Of a stretch of 64,000 nucleotides of DNA, positions 57,170-64,000 are shown piece by piece. This DNA is from Prevotella dentasini JCM 15908. Lineage in GTDB: Bacteria > Bacteroidota > Bacteroidia > Bacteroidales > Bacteroidaceae. The notes under the pieces were generated by a model. The model searched no databases, had not been told where the DNA came from, and was given only the letters and a program-made list of their open reading frames with translations. Within the stretch, counting starts at the first letter, position 1, and each line of letters starts with the position of its first letter. Made by a program: the position numbers and the translations under genes. Location of the stretch: NCBI RefSeq assembly GCF_000614065.1, contig NZ_BAKG01000015.1:24867-88866 (forward strand). The letters are read 5' to 3'.

Positions 57170-57523
57170 CTATCGGGACATTAAAAGACGCGCCAAGAAC
57201 CTTACAAGCGGACGCTCCACAAGGCGATGGCGGAATACGATGAAAATAATGAGCAGGAACAGATAGAAGAATCCCACGATAAAAAATGCACCTACCAAAG
57301 AGCCTACAAGCGTTTGCAGAATGTAGACCGCACCGAAGGAAAGATAGATAAGCGCAATGAAAAGGAGAACAACGAACACGCCCACAACGGCAATGGCTGT
57401 CAGCAGGCGGACAACTTTCTCTATTACATCGAGCTTCACGTATTCTTTCTGAAGCCCGATGTAATGTTTCAGCACTTCTATGAGTCGTGCTATGGTTTCA
57501 ACGTTGTTGTCGTTAGAGAACAT
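57170..57523 (-). CDS. Holin-X/YqjE-like membrane protein
   Basis: A 117-aa protein with an amphipathic N-terminus (VETIARLIEVLKHYIGLQKEYVKLD) and two membrane helices (LLTAIAVVGVFVVLLFIALIYLSFG; LVGAFFIVGFFYLFLLIIFIVF). This is the layout of the phage-holin-like YqjE/holin-X families found in many bacterial chromosomes; it is not evidence of a phage. It lies 3 bases before the downstream small gene. Confidence 0.8.
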   Translation of the reverse strand: MFSNDNNVETIARLIEVLKHYIGLQKEYVKLDVIEKVVRLLTAIAVVGVFVVLLFIALIYLSFGAVYILQTLVGSLVGAFFIVGFFYLFLLIIFIVFRHRLVERPLVRFLARLLMSR

Positions 57524-57532
57524 CTACTTCGC

Positions 57533-57748
57533 TTAGAGCGTATCAACAGCTGCGTCCTTGATGTCTTCTACAAACTCGTCGGTTTCCTTGCGGCTGAGTT
57601 TGATGTCATGCTTCTTGCAGAAATCGTCAACAGCGTCAGAAATCTTTGTACGTGTGTCTGTTCCCTTCTCCGGTGCCATAAGAAGGCCGAGAGCTGCGCC
57701 AGCGATAGCACCGCCAAGGAATGCGCCAATGTAACCTAATGTCTTCAT
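57533..57748 (-). CDS. YtxH domain protein
   Basis: A 71-aa protein with an N-terminal Gly/Ala-rich membrane helix (YIGAFLGGAIAGAALGLLMAPEKG) and a short helical tail, the exact shape of YtxH proteins, which are linked to general stress. First gene of a three-gene minus-strand set. Confidence 0.88.
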   Translation of the reverse strand: MKTLGYIGAFLGGAIAGAALGLLMAPEKGTDTRTKISDAVDDFCKKHDIKLSRKETDEFVEDIKDAAVDTL

Positions 57749-57977
57749 AATCCTAATTTATTAATATTTATAGATACTGATTCGTATTATCATTCGCAAA
57801 TATAGCAAAAGTTTCGCGTACGGCAATCGTTTACTATACTTTTTTGTGTTAAATTAATTGTAAATCTTTTATTTAACAAAGTTTAGAGCCGTTATATCTT
57901 ATCATTTCCTTCTTATTTTGTATCTTCGCAGATAAAACGATAATTTAGGTATAATCAATAAAACTGTAAACAAGATT

Positions 57978-58475
57978 ATGAAGAAACTGATGGTTTTAGG
58001 CGCAGCAGTATGTGTTGCTTTGTCTTTCACAAGCTGCAAGTCGAGCGAGAGTGCTTACAAAAAGGCTTACGAGAAAGCAAAGGCACAGGAACGCACGGGC
58101 TATAACGAGAATACGACCAGCAACGAGAGCACGGATGTCCCCGTTGTGGCACCTGTTGAGACACAGCCCGTTACAGAGACGCGCGTCGTTGACAACTACG
58201 ACAACGAGGCTGTACGCCGCGAGAACGTATCCGTTGTGAATGGCGCAGGCTTGCAGAGCTACAGCGTCGTTGTTGGCTCTTTCGGCGTGAAAGCCAATGC
58301 AGAGGGCCTGCAGCAGCGTCTGAACAATGCCGGCTACAACGCACAGATAGCCTACAACGCTGGCAACAACATGTATCGTGTCGTAGCCACAACCTTCGAC
58401 AGCAAGGCTTCTGCCGTACAGAGCCGCAACCAGCTCCGCTCACAGTATCCTGACGCTTGGCTGCTCGCAAAGTAG
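57978..58475 (+). CDS. SPOR-domain lipoprotein
   Basis: Signal with lipobox (LSFTSC), an Ala/Lys helical and Thr/Val linker, then a C-terminal SPOR domain (YSVVVGSFGVKANAEGLQQRL; AYNAGNNMYRVVATTF). SPOR domains bind denuded septal peptidoglycan, so it may act at division sites. 165 aa. ruvX starts 2 bases after its stop. Confidence 0.9.
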   Translation: MKKLMVLGAAVCVALSFTSCKSSESAYKKAYEKAKAQERTGYNENTTSNESTDVPVVAPVETQPVTETRVVDNYDNEAVRRENVSVVNGAGLQSYSVVVGSFGVKANAEGLQQRLNNAGYNAQIAYNAGNNMYRVVATTFDSKASAVQSRNQLRSQYPDAWLLAK

Positions 58476-58477
58476 GC

Positions 58478-58896
58478 ATGGGCAGGATTCTGTCAATAGA
58501 CTACGGAAAGAAACGAACAGGACTGGCAGTTACCGACCCGTTGAAGATTATTGCCAACGGGTTGGTAACTATTCCTACGTCCGAACTGGACAACTACCTG
58601 AAGCAGTATATAGCCCGTGAGCAAGTGGAGCAGATAGTCATTGGCCGCCCTACCCGGCTCAACGGACAGCCAAGCGAAAATCTTGCACGGTAGAGCAGTT
58701 TGTCAACCGATGGCGCAAGACCGTGCCATCGATTCCCATCGACTATTTCGACGAACGGTTTACTTCCGTCATAGCCCATCAGGCAATATTGGCAGGAGGC
58801 GTGAAGAAGAAGATGCGGCGGGAAGACAAGGGACTTGTCGATGAAATTTCGGCCACCATCATCCTTCAGGATTACATGCGGTCGAAGGGACTTTAG
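58478..58896 (+). CDS. ruvX: RuvX/YqgF family nuclease; frameshifted
   Basis: The RNase H-like fold is seen in ILSIDYGKKRTGLAVTDP, VIGRPTRLNGQPSE, FDERFTSVIA and EISATIILQDYM. This protein is thought to be a Holliday-junction resolvase-like nuclease acting in pre-16S rRNA processing. The frame from ATG 58478 stops at 58693; the rest is in the -1 frame to TAG 58896. One lost G (CGGGTAGAG read CGGTAGAG) gives LARVEQFVNRWRK. def follows 53 bases later. Confidence 0.9.
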
Positions 58897-58949
58897 ACCC
58901 AATCCGGCTCTATTAGCCCCGACAAAAAACAAACAGTAAAGAACAAAGA

Positions 58950-59510
58950 ATGGTATTACCAATATACACTTACGGACAGCCTGTGCTTCGCAAGGTGGCC
59001 GAGGATATTCCTACCGACTATCCCGGCCTGCAGGAACTGATACAGGACATGTTCGAGACCAACACCGCCAGCGATGGCATAGGCTTGGCCGCCCCACAGA
59101 TAGGCAAGCCCATCCGGGTCGTCATCATCGACTTGGATGTCATTTCCGACCAGTTGCCGGAATACAAGGGCTTCAAGCACGCCTTTATCAACGCACATAT
59201 CCTTGAGTTTGACGACACGGAAACCGACACATCCGAAGAAGGCTGTCTCTCACTGCCGGGTATTCACGAGAACGTTACCCGTCCGACACGCATCCACGTG
59301 AAGTATCTCGACGAGAACTTGCAGGAGCACGACGAATGGGTGGAAGGCTACTTGGCGCGCGTCATGCAGCATGAGTTCGACCATATTGACGGCAAGGTGT
59401 TCACAGACCATCTCTCGCCTTTCCGCAAACAGATGATAAAAGGCAAGCTGAAAGCTCTCCTGACAGGGCGGTTCAAGTGTGCCTACAGGGTGAAGGTTGC
59501 AAAGCGATAA
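58950..59510 (+). CDS. def: Peptide deformylase
   Basis: Def removes the formyl group from new proteins. All three motifs are present: GIGLAAPQIG, EEGCLSLPG (metal Cys) and QHEFDHIDG (HExxH variant HEFDH). 186 aa, usual length. The start MVLPIYTYGQPVLR is typical. Confidence 0.97.
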   Translation: MVLPIYTYGQPVLRKVAEDIPTDYPGLQELIQDMFETNTASDGIGLAAPQIGKPIRVVIIDLDVISDQLPEYKGFKHAFINAHILEFDDTETDTSEEGCLSLPGIHENVTRPTRIHVKYLDENLQEHDEWVEGYLARVMQHEFDHIDGKVFTDHLSPFRKQMIKGKLKALLTGRFKCAYRVKVAKR

Positions 59511-59521
59511 AGCTGACAAGA

Positions 59522-59588
59522 TGTAGGGACAGACGCCCTCGTCCGTCCGAAGACACCAAAGCGGACAGACAGGGCGTCTGTCTCTACA
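59522..59588. repeat. Long inverted repeat after def
   Basis: Arms 59522-59549 and 59562-59588 (starting TGTAGGGACAGACGCCC, ending GGGCGTCTGTCTCTACA) pair over about 27 bases with few mismatches around a 12-base loop. It may end def transcription. The shape resembles a small non-autonomous element. Confidence 0.75.
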
Positions 59589-59696
59589 TTCTGTTCTGCA
59601 GCAGCATTGATTCTGTATTTTATCTCTCACAAGTCCTTCACCTCCCTCCAACTTCCTTAACTTCCCAATCTCTCCCCACCCTCTCACCCGTACAAA

Positions 59697-60329
59697 ATGC
59701 GCAGCCTCCTGACAGCTTTGCTGATGGCACTGACGATGCCTGCCTCCGCCCAATACAACATCAAGAGATTGATGGAGGAGGGACGGCGGTCGCTCGACCA
59801 AGGCTATTATGTAGCCGCGATGGAGATTTTCTCGCGCATCACCGCCCTCAAACCGCAGCTCTACGAAGCGTGGTACCTGATGGCTCTGTCCAAATACCAT
59901 TTGGAAGACTACAAGGGAGCAGATGCCGATTGCAGCAAAGCCCTCGCCTTGCAGCCTTATATCCCCGACATATTCGAGCTTTACGGCATGACGTGTATCC
60001 GGGAAGAGAAGTACGACAGCGCCATCGTGGCCTATACGCATGCGCTCGAAATCAATCCCGACAACAGGGAGTATTGGTTCAACCGCGCCTATTGCCTCTA
60101 CGCAAGCGGCAATCTCAAGGAGGCACAGCAGCAGTTGTCATATATATTAAAAAGGTGGAGCGATTTTGCAGAAGCCTCTGCCCTCCGCAAGGAAATTGCC
60201 TCCGGTGCGAAGCCCCATCGCCGTCCGTCTGCTTCCTCACGGACAGAACTGCCCAGACTGAACAGCCTCAACCGCGGAACGTGGCTTATGCAGCAAATGC
60301 CAAAGGAGGAGATAAAGAACGATAAGTAA
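59697..60329 (+). CDS. Secreted TPR-repeat protein
   Basis: A signal peptide (RSLLTALLMALTMPASAQ) is followed by four or so TPR units (ALKPQLYEAWYLMALSKYHLEDYKGADADCSKAL; ALEINPDNREYWFNRAYCLYASGNLKEAQQQL). 210 aa. TPR proteins scaffold complexes; the partner is unknown. Likely periplasmic. Confidence 0.85.
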   Translation: MRSLLTALLMALTMPASAQYNIKRLMEEGRRSLDQGYYVAAMEIFSRITALKPQLYEAWYLMALSKYHLEDYKGADADCSKALALQPYIPDIFELYGMTCIREEKYDSAIVAYTHALEINPDNREYWFNRAYCLYASGNLKEAQQQLSYILKRWSDFAEASALRKEIASGAKPHRRPSASSRTELPRLNSLNRGTWLMQQMPKEEIKNDK

Positions 60330-60360
60330 TATGCATCAACTTTCTGATTTTTATAGCTAT

Positions 60361-61233
60361 ATGAGAAAAGCAACTTTTACCTTGATTATATTATTAGCAT
60401 ATTTCATTCGTGCCTATTCACAATCTCCGTCTTTCAACAACCCCAATCAAGGGAACATGCCTTTTGCCCCCCAAATGACCACTTTGGACACTGCGCTCAT
60501 TAAAGTATATTATAAATTAGAGTTCAAAAAAGATTCGACCCAAGAAGACAAGACAGAGGCACAAACAATATTGTTGTTGGGGGATAGGTATACATTGTTT
60601 ACAGACTATTATTTGTTCATGTCCGACTCAATAGCCCAAGCAGTTGACAAGGAAAAAAAAGGACAATTAGAAGCGACATCTAAACTTTTTAATCTTTGGG
60701 GACAGAAGAAGTATAAACAATGGAACATCTGCGATTTACGTAACAATATCGTTATCAAGCGCGAACAAGTAGAGGCCCGGTATTACGAATATGAAGAGAA
60801 ACTGCCTATCATAGATTGGCATCTTATAAATAAGGATACACTTATCAATGGACTAAAATGCGGTAAAGCTACCTGTAAATACAGGGGTAGAGATTATATA
60901 GCTTGGTATCTGAAGGACATTTCCCTTCCCTTTGGCCCATACTTGTTCTATGGACTACCGGGCCTAATTGCCATTATCAAAGACAGGAAAGACAACTATG
61001 TCTTTACGCTAAACGGCTTGGAAGACAATCTACCCTACTTAGCTCCTATCTATTTCACACAAACAACTTTATTCTACAAGGACACCCGGGAAAAGATAAG
61101 GGCTACCATTCAAAAAATATATAATCGCCCTACAGACATAATGTTGCAAGACCCCATTATGAAAATAGATGCAGGGACAATGCAAAAACTGGATAGAAGT
61201 TCAGAACCCTACAACCCCATAGAGTTGGAATAA
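60361..61233 (+). CDS. GLPGLI family protein
   Basis: The signature FYGLPGLIAIIKDRKDNYVFTLNGLE names the family. A signal peptide (RKATFTLIILLAYFIRAYSQ) supports export; ATG 60361 is chosen over 60331 for this reason. These proteins of Bacteroidetes have no known function and often stand before a TonB-receptor-like gene, as here. The gene is much more AT-rich than its neighbours on both sides. Confidence 0.88.
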   Translation: MRKATFTLIILLAYFIRAYSQSPSFNNPNQGNMPFAPQMTTLDTALIKVYYKLEFKKDSTQEDKTEAQTILLLGDRYTLFTDYYLFMSDSIAQAVDKEKKGQLEATSKLFNLWGQKKYKQWNICDLRNNIVIKREQVEARYYEYEEKLPIIDWHLINKDTLINGLKCGKATCKYRGRDYIAWYLKDISLPFGPYLFYGLPGLIAIIKDRKDNYVFTLNGLEDNLPYLAPIYFTQTTLFYKDTREKIRATIQKIYNRPTDIMLQDPIMKIDAGTMQKLDRSSEPYNPIELE

Positions 61234-61288
61234 ATCCGGCAGCAGACGAGGCCTCTGCCCCTATACATTATATATATAATCGCATGCT

Positions 61289-63807
61289 ATGCCGAAACGA
61301 TTTCTCTTCATATCCGTGCTGCTGAACCTCGCCACCATTGCCTGCGCACAAAGGATGGCAGGACAGGTAGTAGTAGCCGAAACGGGCAAGCCCCTGCCAC
61401 GCACCACCTGCAAGCTGGTTACGCAAACCGACTCGCTGCTAAGCTACTGCATTGCCGGCAACGACGGTTCGTTCGCCCTGCCCCTGCCGCCCAAGGCAGA
61501 TGCCGCCATCTTCTCCTGCATGGGCTACGAGAGCCAGCGCATCGACAAGGCGCAGCTGACCGAGAAGATGAAGATAAGAATGGAACGTGCCGCCCACGCC
61601 CTGCCCGACGTCATCGTGAAAGCCCCTGCCATCATAAGGCGGAAAGACACGCTCGACTACAACGTCGCCTCGTTCGTGGGCAAGAACGACAAACATCTCG
61701 AAGATGTCATCAAGAAGATGCCCGGCCTTGAGGTGTTGGAGAACGGTACCATCCGCTATCAGGGCAAGGCCATCGGCGGCTTTCAGATAGAGGGACAGAA
61801 CCTCTTGGGGGGCAGATACAATCAGGCAACGCAGAACATGCCCGTAGAGGCGGTCGCCACGGTGCAGGTGATGGAGAACGACCAGCACGTGCGGGCGTTG
61901 AAGGACAAGATCTTTTCCGACAAGACTACGCTCAACATCAAGCTCAAGCGCGACTACAAGACAAAGCCGTTCGGCGAGGCGGCCGTCAGTGCAGGCGGAT
62001 TCCGCCCGTTCGCGTGGGACGGCAGGCTGACGCTGCTCAACATTGCCGCCAAGAACCAGACGCTCATAACCACCGAGACCAACAGCACGGGCAGGCGGCT
62101 GTCCGGCTTCTCGCCCGACCATTTCGACATGGCCTCCCTCCGCAGCACGCACCTCGTACCGATGGGGATGCTCGACGACATTACCCTGCGCCTGCTTCCG
62201 CTGAAAGCGAAGCGACACACCGACAACCGCTCCTACAGCATCGGGGCGAACCACCTTTTCGCCCTGTCAAGATATTCCTCGCTCGTCGTCAACCTTTCCT
62301 ATATTAACGACCGGGAGACCGACAGGGACAGCACCTACAACGAGTTCGGAGGCACAACCACCTTCCGCCTCTCGGAGACCAACCGACTCACCAAGCGTTC
62401 GCACACGATGCTGCCCACCGTGAAGTATGAGCTGAACGCCAACAAGATTTATCTGGAAGACGAACTGAAAGCCTCCGTCAGCAAGACCACTGCCGACAAC
62501 CGCATGCAGAGCAACGGCAGACCGGCCGACAACGCCCTGACACGCCGCCCCGACTACATTCAGAACCATCTGCAAATGATAGTCAACACCGGCAGCAAGG
62601 TCGTCTCGCTCCATTCCCTCGTCCGCTACTACGACGACCACGAGCAGCTCCGCGCGCCTTTCGTCCGGCACCTCCGCCACCGGCAGCTGCTGGCCGAGCA
62701 CAGCGTAGGGACGAGCTTCTCCCTTCTCCGCAACATGCTCGGGCTGGAATACTCCAACGAATACCTGCGCGAAGACTATTTCCTCTCAGCCAACGAAACG
62801 GCAAACTCGCTCTTCATCCACACGCTGCGCCCCAACTATCAGCTCAACAAGGGCCGCAGCAGCCTGTCGATAGCCCTGCCCGTCAGCTTCGCCTCCGTCC
62901 GCATACCGTGGAAACCCGACAGCAACGCCGACCGCGTCTACCTCTCGCCCTCCGTCAGCTGGAACTACCGCCCCAACGCCTTCCTCATACTGCAACTGGG
63001 AGCAGCCTATAAGGAAACGGCCGCAGACGAGCCGCTACTGAACGAGAGCTACTACTCCAACTACCGCACGCTCCACACCACCGCCGACCGGACGGGATGG
63101 ACGAAGCGGTGGAGCACGACCCTCTCGCTGTCGTACCAGAGCATCCTGCACCTGATGACGTGGTACTTCCTTGCCAACGCCTCGTGGGACAAGAGAGACC
63201 ACTACTTCGCCTACTCCTACACGCCCGAAGCCACGCTCCGCCTGCCCGTCTGGGAGGACAACCGGCAGCGTTCGCTCTTCGTGCAGACGAGCCTGCAAAA
63301 GGCGTTCGCAAAGGGCGTCAGCCTCAAGACGTCGCTCAGCTACAACAGCATGGAACTGCTAACGGCACAGAACGGCACGGTGCAGACCTTCCGCTCCAAC
63401 GCCCTCTCGCTGACGGCAGACTTCATCTATGCCGCCCTCTCGTGGATGAACCTCTCCTGTTCGGCCACGGGCAACGTCGGCTGGTACGCCCACCGGCCCG
63501 AAACCCGCATGAAGAGCCTCTACACCGACCTCAGCCTGTCGCTCTATCCCGTCGCCCACCTCGCCCTCACCGCCTCGTTGGATTATCACCTTTCCGAAAT
63601 CAGCCAAGCGTCTACAGGCACAACTCCTTCGTCGACGTCTCCGCGGAATACACCCCGGGCAGGCGGCTCGGCTTCTCGCTTCGTGCCGTCAACCTGCTCG
63701 ACCAGCGCGAATACGTCAACACATCGGTGAGCGTACTCAACTACGGCTACTTCAGCAAGCCCCTGCGGGGGCGCGAAGTGCTGTTCGGAATCAGCTGGAA
63801 ATTCTGA
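61289..63807 (+). CDS. TonB-dependent receptor-like outer-membrane barrel with CarboxypepD_reg domain; frameshifted
   Basis: Signal peptide (MPKRFLFISVLLNLATIACAQ), an N-terminal carboxypeptidase-regulatory-like domain (MAGQVVVAETGKPLP; ESQRIDKAQL; about 22-105), a plug-like region (DVIKKMPGLEVLENGTIRYQGKAI) and a long barrel ending FGISWKF. The main frame loses its way at about 63598. The barrel end (QPSVYRHNSFVDVSAEYTPG) is in the -1 frame to 63807. One lost A (GAAAATCAG read GAAATCAG) fixes it. About 838 aa. It probably works with the GLPGLI protein upstream. Confidence 0.85.
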
Positions 63808-63862
63808 ACCGTCCAAGTGCGACAGCCCTTGCTTCCGTCCGTTTCGGAAGGCCGTTTGGAGG

Positions 63863-64000
63863 GCGGAAAATTTGTATGCGGTTAGCGGAAAATTTATATA
63901 CGGTTAGCGGAAAATTTATATACGGTTAGCGGAAAATTTATATACGGTTAGAAATTTACGGGGAAGCGGTTAGCGGAAAATTTATATACGGTTAGAAATT
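63863..64000. repeat. 22-bp tandem array with two unit types, runs off the right edge
   Basis: Units of exactly 22 bp start at 63863, 63885, 63907, 63929, 63951, 63973 and 63995. Most are type A (GCGGAAAATTTATATACGG...). Those at 63951 and 63995 begin GAAATT, a second type B (GAAATTTACGGGGAAGCGG...) that keeps the phase. The array lies just after the receptor-like gene and continues beyond the window. Confidence 0.85.

Noticed and set aside
57170..57523. Prophage, suggested by a holin-like protein
   Set aside because: No lysin, tail, capsid, integrase or terminase genes are near; YtxH plus holin-X proteins are ordinary chromosomal genes in this phylum.

Overview
The window looks like chromosome of a Bacteroidales bacterium, most likely Prevotella or a close relative. 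Three things suggest this. Promoters follow the Bacteroidetes pattern (TTTG, 19-21 bases, TAnnTTTG) ahead of many genes. The gene set is typical of the group: a PorE-like type IX secretion protein, a GLPGLI protein, split gcvPA/gcvPB, a DUF4348 lipoprotein and hemerythrin-LuxR fusions. Gene order and protein forms also fit (purM-prfA-pyrF, kdsA-kdsD, lpxK-punA-thiL). The species is an inference.

Layout. 1-3.3 kb: purM, prfA and pyrF on the minus strand, with inverted-repeat elements in the gaps. 3.6-11 kb: M3 peptidase, PorE-like lipoprotein, RsmF, ThyA and FolA on the plus strand. 11-14 kb: NfeD, an SPFH protein and a UDP-GlcNAc 2-epimerase-like protein lacking the usual catalytic residues, on the minus strand. 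14-20.3 kb: the complete glycine cleavage system (gcvT, gcvH, gcvPA, gcvPB, lpdA). 20.3-20.7 kb: a candidate structured RNA ahead of ribE. 21.6-28.8 kb: HAD phosphatase, MltG, a zinc-ribbon membrane protein, a GH25 lysozyme and an AddB-like nuclease. 29-31.3 kb: a 22-bp repeat array, a small RNA locus with promoters facing inward from both sides, a RIC/hemerythrin-HTH protein and a second LuxR-type regulator. 31.3-34.5 kb: kdsA, kdsD and a cardiolipin-synthase-like protein. 34.7-38.4 kb: a small outer-membrane barrel, an IS3 remnant, and groES-groEL with a 38-codon ORF between them. 38.6-44.9 kb: glycerate kinase, SppA, LpxK, purine nucleoside phosphorylase and ThiL.

45-48.4 kb looks like an accessory, AT-rich insert beside tRNA-Phe. 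It holds an IS256 remnant and an ArsR-controlled arsE/arsF/arsG/permease-type operon. 48.7-50.7 kb: a stand-alone FtsZ followed 3 bases later by an unknown 201-aa protein; this pair is the best candidate for an undescribed system. 50.8-63.8 kb: pheS, DUF4348 lipoprotein, murB, metallo-hydrolase, serine hydrolase, a YtxH/holin trio, SPOR lipoprotein, ruvX, def, TPR protein, GLPGLI protein and a TonB-receptor-like barrel. The right edge is a 22-bp tandem array.

Thirteen otherwise ordinary genes carry a single frameshift. Nearly all behave as the loss of one base in a short homopolymer run, which points to sequence errors more than to biology. These genes are listed with their full span and the break is described in each entry.
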